Shown here: positions 22,745 through 30,975 of the stretch, one piece after another
Layout: each line of letters starts with the position of its first letter
Numbering within the stretch: position 1 is the stretch's first letter
NCBI GenBank assembly: GCA_009701885.1
Contig: WLJH01000002.1
Coordinates: forward strand, 1 to 64,000
Length of the DNA stretch: 64,000 nt
Reading direction: 5' to 3'
Source of the DNA: Actinomycetota bacterium
GTDB taxonomy: Bacteria > Actinomycetota > Actinomycetes > Propionibacteriales > Nocardioidaceae
Notes under the pieces: generated by a model
The model's database searches: none
What the model saw: the letters and a program-made list of their open reading frames with translations, nothing else
Told to the model about the DNA's origin: nothing
Program-made: the position numbers and the translations under genes

Positions 22745-24252
22745 CCTCGGAGACCCTCGTCCCGTTCGAGGACGTGCTGGCGGCGTACGACCCGGCCCTG
22801 GGCCTGGAGGTCCACGTCGAGCTCAACACCGCGACGAAGATGTTCTGCGGCTGCCCCGCGGTCTTCGGCGGCGAGCCCAACACCCAGGTCTGCCCGACCT
22901 GCCTCGGCCTGCCCGGCGCGATGCCGGTCGTCAACGGCAAGGCCGTGGAGTCGGCGATCCGGATCGGGCTGGCGCTGAACTGCGACATCGCCGAGTGGTG
23001 CCGCTTCGCCCGGAAGAACTACTTCTACCCGGACATGCCGAAGAACTTCCAGACCAGTCAGTACGACGAGCCTATTGCCTTCAACGGCTACATGGACGTG
23101 ACTCTGCCTGACGAGGGGGGCGACGGCGAGACCTTCCGCGTCGAGATCGAGCGCGCGCACATGGAGGAGGACACCGGCAAGTCGACGCACGTGGGCGGCA
23201 GTACCGGCCGCATCCACGGCGCCGACTACTCCCTGGTCGACTACAACCGCGCCGGCATCCCCCTCATCGAGATCGTCACGCGCCCGATCCTGGGCGCGGG
23301 GGAGAAGGCCCCGGCCGTCGCCCGCGCCTACGTCAGCCAGCTGCGCGACCTGATCGTCGCGCTGGGTGTCTCCGAGGCCCGGATGGACCAGGGCAACCTG
23401 CGCGCCGACGTCAACCTCTCGCTGTCGCCGAAGGGGTCGGGCACGCTCGGCACCCGCACCGAGACCAAGAACGTCAACTCCTTCCGCTCCGTCGAGCGGG
23501 CGGTGCGCTTCGAGATGCAGCGGCACGCCGCGATCCTCGACGCCGGTCAGGCGATCTTCCAGGAGACCCGGCACTGGCACGAGGACACCGGCATCACCAC
23601 CGCCGGGCGGCCCAAGTCCGACGCCGACGACTACCGCTACTTCCCCGAGCCCGACCTGGTGCCCGTCGCCCCCTCGCGCGAGTGGGTCGAGGAGCTGCGC
23701 GGCACCCTGCCCGAGAACCCCGTCCTGCGCCGCGCGCGGCTGCAGGAGTCCTGGGGCTACACCGACCTGGAGATGCGCGACGTCGTCGCCGCCGGGGTCA
23801 TGGGCGAGATCGAGCAGACCGTCGCCGCCGGCGCCTCGCCGCAGGCGGCGCGCAAGTGGTGGCTCTCCGAGCTCTCCCGCCGCGCCAACGACGCCGGCGT
23901 GGAGATCACCGACCTGGGCGTGACGCCCGCGCAGGTGGCCGCCGTCCAGGCGCTGGTCGACGCAGGCACCGTCAACGACAAGCTGGCCCGGCAGGTCTTC
24001 GACGGCCTGCTCGCCGGTGAGGGGACGCCGGAGGAGATCGTGGAGAAGCGCGGCCTGGCCGTCGTCTCCGACGAGGGCGCGCTCTCGGCCGCGGTGGACA
24101 AGGCGATCGCGGAGAACCCCGACGTCGCCGACAAGATCCGCGACGGCAAGGTCGCGGCCGCCGGTGCGCTCATCGGTGCGGTGATGAAGGAGATGCGCGG
24201 CCAGGCCGACGCCGGCCGGGTCCGTGAGCTGGTGCTGGAGAAGCTGACCTGA
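22741..24252 (+). CDS. gatB: Asp/Glu-tRNA amidotransferase subunit B
   Basis: The 503-residue GatB has an N-terminal kinase-like catalytic domain ([18 protein letters not shown], with a CxC...CxxC zinc site ending VCPTCLG) and the helical and YqeY tail domains that bind tRNA. It starts with GTG overlapping the gatA stop by four bases. The long frame upstream is only a shadow of gatA. With no GlnRS seen in this window, the complex is presumably the Gln-tRNA route, as in other actinobacteria. Confidence 0.97.
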   Translation: MTSETLVPFEDVLAAYDPALGLEVHVELNTATKMFCGCPAVFGGEPNTQVCPTCLGLPGAMPVVNGKAVESAIRIGLALNCDIAEWCRFARKNYFYPDMPKNFQTSQYDEPIAFNGYMDVTLPDEGGDGETFRVEIERAHMEEDTGKSTHVGGSTGRIHGADYSLVDYNRAGIPLIEIVTRPILGAGEKAPAVARAYVSQLRDLIVALGVSEARMDQGNLRADVNLSLSPKGSGTLGTRTETKNVNSFRSVERAVRFEMQRHAAILDAGQAIFQETRHWHEDTGITTAGRPKSDADDYRYFPEPDLVPVAPSREWVEELRGTLPENPVLRRARLQESWGYTDLEMRDVVAAGVMGEIEQTVAAGASPQAARKWWLSELSRRANDAGVEITDLGVTPAQVAAVQALVDAGTVNDKLARQVFDGLLAGEGTPEEIVEKRGLAVVSDEGALSAAVDKAIAENPDVADKIRDGKVAAAGALIGAVMKEMRGQADAGRVRELVLEKLT

Positions 24253-24262
24253 TCCCGCTGAC

Positions 24263-24293
24263 CCGGGTGCGCTGACTTGTGCGCCGCACCCGG
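24263..24293. terminator. Hairpin after gatB
   Basis: CCGGGTGCG (24263-24271) pairs with CGCACCCGG (24285-24293), 11 bases after the gatB stop. No T-run follows. It separates gatCAB from the riboswitch unit. Confidence 0.55.
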
Positions 24294-24374
24294 GGCCTGC
24301 CCTACCACAGGTCCCGGGTGGCGCAGGTCTCCTGGTCCCGGGCTGGTGCCGGGCCCGGATCGCGGTACGCTCCA

Positions 24375-24525
24375 GCGGCACCGCCTGGTGCACCCAACTC
24401 CACACACGCCCGCAGTGGGGAAAGCCGGTCGAAGCCCGGCGCTGACCCGCAACCGTAGGCCGCTCCTCCCGCGTGGAGGGGCTGCGAGCCGGAGCACCTG
24501 CTGCGACGCGTCCCGATCACACGCT
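24375..24525 (+). promoter_or_regulatory. Cobalamin (B12) riboswitch aptamer
   Basis: The conserved core is present in order: GTGGGGAAAGCCGGT and the cGAAgCCcGgcgctga turn, then CCCGCAACCGTAGG, a variable GC stem, and the B12 box GCGAGCCGGAGCACCTGC (24485-24502). It lies upstream of the secreted-protein/ECF operon on the same strand. Riboswitches of this class bind adenosyl- or related cobalamins and lower expression of uptake genes. The ends given are approximate. Confidence 0.9.
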
Positions 24526-24536
24526 GTCGTGGAAAG

Positions 24537-24594
24537 CAGCGGGTGGCCACCTCGGTCTGCCGAGTCGTGCCCTCCCGCTGGTGCAGCGGAGAGG
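24537..24594 (+). promoter_or_regulatory. Riboswitch expression platform over the ribosome-binding site
   Basis: CAGCGGG (24537-24543) can pair with CCCGCTG (24574-24580). Alternatively CCGCTG (24575-24580) pairs with CAGCGG (24584-24589), a stem that abuts and partly covers the GGAGAGG ribosome-binding site (24588-24594). The two pairings are mutually exclusive, so control is probably at translation start. Confidence 0.55.
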
Positions 24595-24599
24595 AACCC

Positions 24600-25697
24600 A
24601 TGACCCGCACCACCCTGCGCGCGACCTTCGTCGCGCTGACCGCCTCGGCCCTGGCTGTGAGCGCGATCGCCCCGGCCTCGGCCGCCCGCGCCGGTGCCGC
24701 CGAGGAGAAGCGCGCCGTCCAGTGGCTCGCCGGCGAGCTCGGCCCCGACGGCCTCATGGTCAACGAGGAGTTCGCCTTCACCGACGTCGGCCTGAGCATC
24801 GACGCCGGCCTCGCGCTCCTCGGAGCCGGCCGCAAGGGCGCCGTGGCCCGTGACATCGCGACCGCGGCGGCGGGGGAGGTCGAGTCCTACACGCAGGGCG
24901 GCGAGTTCGACCCCGGTGCGGTGTACGCCGGCGCGACGGCCAAGCTGGCGGCGTACACCGTCCTGACCGGCGGTGACCCGACCGACGTCGGCGGCACCGA
25001 CCTGGTCGCCCAGCTCGAGGGCGTGACCGCCGACGCGGGTCCCTCGGCCGGCCGGATCGCGGACCAGAGCGACTTCGGCGACTTCGCCAACACCATCGGC
25101 CAGGCGTTCGCGGCCACCGCGCTGTCGCGCGCCGGGTCCTCGGAGGCCGGCGCCGCCGTGGAGTTCCTGCTGGCCCAGCAGTGCGCCGACGGCTACTTCC
25201 GCCTGTCCTTCACCGCGGACGCGGCCGCCGAGGACCAGTCCTGCGACGCCGACGGTGGCCAGCCCAGCGTGGACACCACCGCCCTGGTGCTGAGCCAGCT
25301 CCTCGAGGTCCGGGGCGTCGGGTCAGAGGCCTCGCTCGCCATCAGCCGCGCCGCAGGCTGGCTGGAGAGCATGCAGGCGGAGAACGGTTCGTTCCCGACC
25401 GGTGTCGAGGGCGAGGCCAGCAACAGCAACTCCACCGGCCTCGCCGGCTGGGCGCTGGCCGAGGTCGGCTCCTGCGGCAAGGCCCGCAAGGCGGCGCGGT
25501 GGGTGAAGAGGCTGCAGGTCGCCCCGAAGCACTCCGAGACCCCGCTGGACCAGGAGATCGGCGCGATCGCTTTCGACCGCGCGGCCTTCCGGGCCGGCAA
25601 GGCCGACGGCATCACCGACCGCGACCAGTGGCGCCGGGCGACGGCCCAGGCCACGGCCGTGCTGGAGAACCTCTCCAAGGCGACGTGCCGGCGGTGA
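24600..25697 (+). CDS. Secreted alpha/alpha-toroid protein, transcobalamin alpha-domain-like
   Basis: The 365-residue protein has a Sec signal peptide (1 to about 30, ending APASAARA). The mature part is built of repeated helical-hairpin units seen in the squalene-cyclase/prenyltransferase fold: AVQWLAGELGPDGLMV, AVEFLLAQQCADGYF, AAGWLESMQAENGSF, AARWVKRLQ. Several paired cysteines (QQCADG, DQSCDADG, GSCGKA, ATCRR) suit disulfides outside the cell. Catalytic DXDD-type cyclase motifs are not evident, so terpene cyclization is unlikely. The same toroid forms the alpha domain of human transcobalamin and intrinsic factor. The riboswitch upstream and the DUF4430 gene downstream (4-base overlap) suggest a cobalamin-capture role, by inference. 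Confidence 0.82.
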   Translation: MTRTTLRATFVALTASALAVSAIAPASAARAGAAEEKRAVQWLAGELGPDGLMVNEEFAFTDVGLSIDAGLALLGAGRKGAVARDIATAAAGEVESYTQGGEFDPGAVYAGATAKLAAYTVLTGGDPTDVGGTDLVAQLEGVTADAGPSAGRIADQSDFGDFANTIGQAFAATALSRAGSSEAGAAVEFLLAQQCADGYFRLSFTADAAAEDQSCDADGGQPSVDTTALVLSQLLEVRGVGSEASLAISRAAGWLESMQAENGSFPTGVEGEASNSNSTGLAGWALAEVGSCGKARKAARWVKRLQVAPKHSETPLDQEIGAIAFDRAAFRAGKADGITDRDQWRRATAQATAVLENLSKATCRR

Positions 25698-26596
25698 CCC
25701 GGCTCGCACGCGTGGCGGCGCTCGCGCTCGGGGCGACCGTCCTCACGGTGCCGGTGGGTGCCCAGCCCGCCTCCGCGGCCACCTGCGCCGCGGGGAGCGG
25801 GGTGAGCGTGGTCGTCGACCCGAACAGCCTGGGCGGCTCCGTCGCCACCTCGTGCGTCGCGGACGGCGGGGGCGACACCGCCTCCGCGCTCTTCGCGGCG
25901 GCCGGGCACTCGTTGACCTACGCCCAGCGCCAGCCGGGCTTCGTGTGCCGGGTCGACGGGGCACCCGCGGACGACCCGTGCGTGAACACCTCGCCCGCGG
26001 ACCGGTTCTGGAGCCTGTGGTGGTCCGACGGCACCTCCGGCAGCTGGACGTTCTCCACGCAGGGCGTCACCGCGCTGAAGATCCCCGAGGGTGGCTCGGT
26101 GGCGTTCTCCTTCGACGACGTCGAGGGGGAGGCGCGCCCGAGCGCGACCCCGCCGCAGGGCAGCGCACCCAGCGCGACGCCGACCACGGGCAGCGGTGGG
26201 TCCGGCTCGGGCGGCAGCTCGGGCGGGTCCTCGGGCTCGACCGGGGCCGGGTCCGGCTCGCCGGCCGCGACCGGTAGCCCGACCAACCCGACCCCCACCC
26301 CCGGGGCGGGCGAGCCCTCGGGTGAGCCCCGCGGGCGCGACCGGCGCTCGGACGAGGCCGGCGACCGGAAGGGTCGCGACCGTCGTACCGGTGGCGCGGC
26401 CACCGAGCCCTCGGACGAGCCGTCGGAGGACGCTGCGGACGAGGCGGTCGCCGACGGCGTCGTCTCCGATCCTGACGCCGCGCCGGTCTCCGCGGAGACC
26501 GACGGGCTGCCCGTGTGGGTGGCCCCGGTCGCCCTGCTCGTCCTGGCGCTCGGCGCCGGCGGCGCCGTCCTCGCCCGGCGGCGATCGCTGCGATGA
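25694..26596 (+). CDS. Membrane-anchored DUF4430 (transcobalamin C-terminal-like) protein
   Basis: The 300-residue protein has a signal peptide (about 1-29), one beta-rich domain (about 30-140), a Ser/Gly/Pro/Thr linker and a C-terminal membrane helix (about 272-293) followed by RRRSLR. The domain shows DUF4430 features: SVVVDPN, two cysteine pairs (TCAAG/TSCVADG and VCRVDG/DPCVN), then FWSLWWSDGTSGSWTF. This family is related to the beta domain of human transcobalamin and intrinsic factor, which caps the bound corrinoid. No sortase motif is present. The start GTG overlaps the previous stop by four bases. It probably works with the preceding toroid protein at the cell surface. Confidence 0.82.
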   Translation: MTRLARVAALALGATVLTVPVGAQPASAATCAAGSGVSVVVDPNSLGGSVATSCVADGGGDTASALFAAAGHSLTYAQRQPGFVCRVDGAPADDPCVNTSPADRFWSLWWSDGTSGSWTFSTQGVTALKIPEGGSVAFSFDDVEGEARPSATPPQGSAPSATPTTGSGGSGSGGSSGGSSGSTGAGSGSPAATGSPTNPTPTPGAGEPSGEPRGRDRRSDEAGDRKGRDRRTGGAATEPSDEPSEDAADEAVADGVVSDPDAAPVSAETDGLPVWVAPVALLVLALGAGGAVLARRRSLR

Positions 26597-27723
26597 CCAC
26601 CCGAGCCCCACGCCTGCCACGCGACCTGCACCCGGTCGCGTGGTGGGTGTGGGCGCTCGGCCTCGCCGCGGCGGCGTCCGCGACGACCAACCCCTTCTCG
26701 CTGCTGCTGCTCGTCGGGGCGGCCTGCGTGGTCGTGCTGGCCCGCCGCTCCGACCAGCCGTGGGCGCGCGCCTTCCGGCTCTACCTCTGGCTCGGTCTGG
26801 CCGTCGTCGTCTTCCGGGTGGCCTTTCGCCTCGTCCTCGGTGGCGGCTACGGGACGACCGTCCTGCTCGACCTGCCGGCGGTGCCGCTGCCGGACATCGC
26901 CGCGGGGATCACCCTGCTCGGCCCGGTCACCCTGGAGTCCCTGCTGGCCGGTTTGTACGACGGCATGCGGCTCGCCGCCATCGTCATCTGCATCGGCGCG
27001 GCCAACGCGCTGGCCAACCCCAAGCGGCTGCTGCGCTCCGTGCCGCCCGCTCTCTACGAGATCGGAGCGGCCCTGGTGGTCGCCATCACCGTCCTGCCCC
27101 AGCTGGCCGACTCCGCCCGTCGGGTGCGCGCCGCGCAGGGCCTCCGGGCCGGCGCGAGCGGGCGGGTGGGTCGGCTGCGCCGCTTTCTCGTGCCGGTGCT
27201 CGAGGACGCCATTGACCGGTCGATGGCGATGGCCGCCGGCATGGACGCCCGCGGCTACGGTCGCGCCCCCGGCCTGAACCGCCGCGCCCGGATCCGCACC
27301 GGCGCCCTGATGATCACCGGCCTGTGCGGCGTCTGCCTGGGCACGTACGCCGTCCTCGACCGCACCGCGCCGCGCTGGCTCGCCCTGCCCGTGCTCCTGC
27401 TGGGCGTGGGCATCGCCGTCCTCGGCCTGGTCAGCGCCGGACGCCGCGTGCAACGCACCCGCTACCGGCCGGACCCGTGGCGGGTCGATGAGTGGCTGGT
27501 CGCCGGCTCCGGTGTCGCCACTGCCGCCGTGGGCGTGTGGACCGGCCGTTCCCAGCTGCTCGTCGCCTACCCGCCCCTCGACGCCGTCCCCGTCGTCAGC
27601 ACGGTCGTGCTGCTCGGCGTGGGCATCGCCCTGGCCGGTGGCCTGGGCGCACCTCGACCGGTCCTCCAGGCCGACCGGCTCGCCCCCCTTCCCGCCCCCG
27701 AGAAGATCGGAGCGGCCGCATGA
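26593..27723 (+). CDS. ECF transporter T component (CbiQ/EcfT family)
   Basis: The 376-residue membrane protein has hydrophobic segments at about 15-50, 60-85, 110-150 and two or more after 235. The cytoplasmic coupling helices of the family are present: the AAQGLRAG motif (about residue 180) and MDARGYGR near 217, which dock on the ATPases. It couples ATP hydrolysis to the substrate-binding S component. The ATG overlaps the upstream stop (ATGA), and its stop overlaps the ATPase start. Confidence 0.9.
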   Translation: MTTRAPRLPRDLHPVAWWVWALGLAAAASATTNPFSLLLLVGAACVVVLARRSDQPWARAFRLYLWLGLAVVVFRVAFRLVLGGGYGTTVLLDLPAVPLPDIAAGITLLGPVTLESLLAGLYDGMRLAAIVICIGAANALANPKRLLRSVPPALYEIGAALVVAITVLPQLADSARRVRAAQGLRAGASGRVGRLRRFLVPVLEDAIDRSMAMAAGMDARGYGRAPGLNRRARIRTGALMITGLCGVCLGTYAVLDRTAPRWLALPVLLLGVGIAVLGLVSAGRRVQRTRYRPDPWRVDEWLVAGSGVATAAVGVWTGRSQLLVAYPPLDAVPVVSTVVLLGVGIALAGGLGAPRPVLQADRLAPLPAPEKIGAAA

Positions 27724-29372
27724 CCGCCCCCGTGCTGGAGCTGCGCGGCATCCGCCTGGGCTACCAGGCCGGCCAGCCGCCCGTGCTCGCCGACGTCGAC
27801 CTGACGGTGGAGGAGGGGGAGCTGGTCCTGCTCTCCGGGCCCACCGGTGTCGGCAAGTCCACACTCCTCGGCGTCGTCAGCGGCCTCGTGCCGCGCTTCT
27901 CCGGCGGGGTGCTGACCGGCGACGTGCTGCTCGACGGCGAGAGCGTGCTGCACCGCCCGCCGCGGGAGCGCGCCCACGTGGTGGGCTACGTCGGGCAGGA
28001 CCCGGCCCTCGGCTTCGTCACCGACACCGTGGAGGAGGAGCTGGCCTACGGCATGGAGCAGCTCGGCCTGCCCGCGCCGACGATGCGCCGCCGGGTCGAG
28101 GAGACCCTCGACCTGCTCGGCATCGCCGACCTGCGCTCCCGCGACCTGCGGACCCTCTCCGGCGGCCAGCAGCAGCGGGTCGCCATCGGTGCCGTGCTCA
28201 CCATGCACCCGCGGCTGCTCGTGCTCGACGAGCCGACCTCGGCCCTCGACCCCACCGCGGCCGAGGAGGTGCTGGCCACCCTGACCCGGCTGGTCCACGA
28301 CCTCGGCGTCTCGGTGCTGCTGGCCGAGCACCGGCTGGAGCGGGTCGTCCCGTTCGCCGACACGATGTGCCTGATGACCGGCGACGGCCGGGTGCGGGTG
28401 GGGGAGCCGGCCGACCTGCTCGCGGAGTCCCCCGTCGTCCCGCCGATCGTCGAGCTCGGTCGCGCCGCCGGCTGGAGCCCGCTGCCGCTGAGCGTCCGCG
28501 ACGCCCGCCGCCGGGCGCGAGGGCTGCAGGAGCGGCTCGCCGGGGTCTCGTGGCTCGAGACGGACCAGGCCGAGCGCGCCGTCGGTGGCGCCGACCGCGT
28601 CGACCTCGACGGTCTCGTCGCCACCGGTGTGACGGTGGTCCACGGCCGCGAGGTGGCCGTGCGATCGGTCGACCTGTCGCTGCCGGCCGGTCGGGTCACG
28701 GCCCTCATGGGTCGCAACGGCGCGGGCAAGTCCTCGCTGCTCTGGGCGCTCCAGGGCACGGGGGCCCGGTTCGCCGGCACGGTGGACGTACGCCGCCAGG
28801 GGGTCGTCTCCGACCCGGCGGCCCGGCCTGCAGCCGAGCGTCGCGCCCTGGTCGGGCTGCTCCCGCAGAACGCGGCCGACCTGCTCTACCTCGAGACCGT
28901 CGCCGAGGAGCTGGCCGCCGGCGACGGCGAGCGTCCCGCGGACCGCGGCGGGTGCCGGCGGATCCTGGACCAGCTCGTCCCCGGCGTACCCGACGACGCG
29001 CACCCGCGCGACCTCTCCGAGGGTCAGCGCCTGGCGCTCGCGCTCTCCCTGGTGCTCGCCGCCCGGCCCAGCGTGCTGCTGCTCGACGAGCCGACGCGCG
29101 GCTTGGACTACGCCGCCAAGCGGGCGCTCGCGTCGTCGGTGCGGGCGCTGGCCAGGGACGGGCACGCGGTGCTGGTGGCCAGCCACGACGTCGAGTTCAT
29201 CGCGCAGGCCGCCGACGACGCGGTCGTCATGGCCGACGGCGAGGTGGTCTCGCGCGGCCCGGCCCGCCGCGTGGTGGCGGAGTCGCCGGCCTTCGCCCCG
29301 CAGGTCACCAAGGTCCTCGGCCCGCCGTGGCTCCGGGTCGACGAGGTGGTCGCCGCGCTGGAGACGGCGTGA
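27720..29372 (+). CDS. ECF transporter ATPase, two ABC domains fused
   Basis: The 550-residue protein contains both EcfA-type domains in one chain. Domain 1: Walker A GPTGVGKSTLL (about 40), signature LSGGQQQRV (about 146), Walker B LLVLDEPTSALDP. Domain 2: Walker [12 protein letters not shown] (about 331), a degenerate signature LSEGQRLAL, Walker B LLLDEPTRGLDY. Separate EcfA and EcfA' genes are the more common form elsewhere. A 4-base ATGA overlap precedes it and a GTGA overlap follows. It energizes the S/T pair encoded next to it. Confidence 0.92.
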   Translation: MTAPVLELRGIRLGYQAGQPPVLADVDLTVEEGELVLLSGPTGVGKSTLLGVVSGLVPRFSGGVLTGDVLLDGESVLHRPPRERAHVVGYVGQDPALGFVTDTVEEELAYGMEQLGLPAPTMRRRVEETLDLLGIADLRSRDLRTLSGGQQQRVAIGAVLTMHPRLLVLDEPTSALDPTAAEEVLATLTRLVHDLGVSVLLAEHRLERVVPFADTMCLMTGDGRVRVGEPADLLAESPVVPPIVELGRAAGWSPLPLSVRDARRRARGLQERLAGVSWLETDQAERAVGGADRVDLDGLVATGVTVVHGREVAVRSVDLSLPAGRVTALMGRNGAGKSSLLWALQGTGARFAGTVDVRRQGVVSDPAARPAAERRALVGLLPQNAADLLYLETVAEELAAGDGERPADRGGCRRILDQLVPGVPDDAHPRDLSEGQRLALALSLVLAARPSVLLLDEPTRGLDYAAKRALASSVRALARDGHAVLVASHDVEFIAQAADDAVVMADGEVVSRGPARRVVAESPAFAPQVTKVLGPPWLRVDEVVAALETA

Positions 29373-30226
29373 GCGCGCCCGCCCCGGCGTCGGCGTCGGG
29401 TACCTCCTCGACGCCGCACGAGCGGCTGGTCGACGCCGTACCCCTCTCGCGGCGCTCGGTCGCCGTGCTCTCTCTCGCCAGCCTCGCGGGGCTGATGATG
29501 CTGGTCTGGCCGCTGCTCCTGCAGGTGCCGGACGGCGCACGCGTGGACCCGCCGTTCCTCTTCCTGGCGCTGCTGCCGGTGGTGGTGGCGGTCGTGCTCG
29601 CGGAGGTCACCGAGGGCGGGCTCGACGCACGGGTGCTGGCGCTGCTGGGGGTGCTGAGCGCGGTCAACGCGGTCACGCGCGCGATCTCACCAGGGATCTC
29701 CGGGGTGGAGCTGGTCTTCTTCCTGCTGATCATCGGCGGACGGGTGATGGGGCCCGGCTTCGGCTTCGCGCTCGGGTGCACGTCGCTGTTCGCCTCGGCG
29801 CTCGTGACCGCCGGTGTCGGCCCCTGGCTGCCCTACCAGATGCTGACCGCGGCCTGGGTCGGCATGGGGGCCGGCCTGCTGCCGCGCCGGGTCAGGGGTC
29901 GGGCGGAGATCGCGCTGCTGGTGGCGTACGCCGTCGTGGCGGCGTACCTCTTCGGTGCGCTGATGAACCTCTCCGGCTGGCCGTTCCTCCTCGGCGTCGC
30001 CGTCCCGGGCTACGAGAGCGACCTGTCCTACGTGCCGGGCGCGCCGATCCTGGAGAACCTCCAGCGGTTCGGGATCTACACGCTGCTCACCTCCACCGGC
30101 GGCTGGGACACCATGCGCGCGATCACCAACGCGGTCGCCATCGTCGTCCTGGGCCCCGCGGTCCTCGCCGTGCTGCGCCGGGCCAACCGCCGGGCCACCG
30201 TCACCGGCACGGTCACCAGCGGCTGA
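29369..30226 (+). CDS. ECF transporter substrate-binding (S) component, probably cobalamin-specific
   Basis: The 285-residue protein has about six membrane helices after a polar N-terminus of 30 residues. The EcfS-like small-residue helices (GVELVFFLLIIGGRVMGPGFGFALG) and the operon position mark it as the S component. Specificity is inferred only from the cobalamin riboswitch and the transcobalamin-like partners; it is comparable in role to CbrT of lactobacilli. It is the last gene of the unit, starting in a GTGA overlap with the ATPase. Confidence 0.85.
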   Translation: MSAPAPASASGTSSTPHERLVDAVPLSRRSVAVLSLASLAGLMMLVWPLLLQVPDGARVDPPFLFLALLPVVVAVVLAEVTEGGLDARVLALLGVLSAVNAVTRAISPGISGVELVFFLLIIGGRVMGPGFGFALGCTSLFASALVTAGVGPWLPYQMLTAAWVGMGAGLLPRRVRGRAEIALLVAYAVVAAYLFGALMNLSGWPFLLGVAVPGYESDLSYVPGAPILENLQRFGIYTLLTSTGGWDTMRAITNAVAIVVLGPAVLAVLRRANRRATVTGTVTSG

Positions 30227-30237
30227 CGAACGGGGCC

Positions 30238-30525
30238 TCAGGAGGGCCGGTCGGCCTGCCCGTCGAGCCAGAGCTCCGTGCCGGCGTCCGCGTGGGACCC
30301 CGAGGTCCCGACGTGCTTGTCGGAGATGGTGGGGCCCTTCGTGATGACGTGGACCATGGCCATCCCGTGCCCCCGACCCAGGTCGTAGGTGTCGGCGAGC
30401 CAGGCGAGGATCGATGTGGCCTTGGTGCCGGGCCCGAAGCCCTGCTCCTGCGCCTCCACCAGCAGCTCTCGCGGCGTCTTGCCGGTCTTGGTCTCGATCG
30501 CGTCGAGGTAGGCCTGGAACGACAT
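30238..30525 (-). CDS. DUF4287 domain protein
   Basis: The 95-residue protein begins MSFQAYLDAIETKTGKTPREL and contains TKATSILAWLADTYDLGRGHGMAMVHVI, the DUF4287 pattern. Function is unknown; the family often occurs as a small stand-alone protein or fused to DUF5655. GGAGGA precedes the ATG. It is convergent with the ECF operon, whose last stop lies 11 bases away. Confidence 0.85.
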   Translation of the reverse strand: MSFQAYLDAIETKTGKTPRELLVEAQEQGFGPGTKATSILAWLADTYDLGRGHGMAMVHVITKGPTISDKHVGTSGSHADAGTELWLDGQADRPS

Positions 30526-30975
30526 GGGTCCTCCGAAGGTTCGTGCTGGAGCGGGGCTTGGTGTTCGGCGGGGGTGTGCGTGGTCGTCGCGGCGGCAGCG
30601 GTCGTGGAGCGACGCCGCGCCGGGTGGGCGTCCGTGGTTCGAGCACTCAGACCGGGAGAGCGCCCAGGACTCATCGCTTCCCCGTCTCGCCGACGGGCGT
30701 GCCAGGACAGTGGGACGGGCCGCCGGGCCGCAGTGCGGCTGGCTCGGCAGCGCGGACGAGGCGCTCCGGGGCGTCGACCCGGTGCAGCTCGACGTGCTGG
30801 AGGCCGTGTCCGGCACCTGGTGCCGGAGGCGACCTCCACCCTGGGACGCCGTGACTCCGTGACTCCGTGACTCCGTGACTCCGTGACTCCGTGACGCCGT
30901 GCATGCTTGGGCGCGGGCGGGTGGGCGTGCCGGTAGCCCGGCCACGGGGTGGTGGTCGGGCTGCGAGCTAGGTGG
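30526..30975. other. Non-coding stretch with an 8-bp tandem repeat
   Basis: No gene is supported. Open frames are low-complexity shadows without ribosome-binding sites. The only distinct element is the tandem repeat at 30851-30898. The DUF4287 promoter should lie in the left part. Confidence 0.5.
30851..30898. repeat. Tandem repeat, GTGACTCC x5 plus a variant
   Basis: Five perfect copies of GTGACTCC (30851-30890) are followed by GTGACGCC. The unit is 8 bp, so copy-number change would shift any reading frame. It is non-coding here and a likely site of length variation between strains. Confidence 0.9.

Noticed and set aside
24600..25697. Terpene cyclase/squalene-hopene cyclase
   Set aside because: The fold resembles it, but the protein has a signal peptide and paired cysteines, no DXDD-type catalytic motif is evident, and it is under cobalamin control.
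30851..30898. CRISPR-like or iteron origin repeats
   Set aside because: The unit is only 8 bp and contiguous, with no replication genes nearby.
30526..30975. Small genes on either strand upstream of DUF4287
   Set aside because: Frames are low complexity, lack ribosome-binding sites, and one runs through the tandem repeat.
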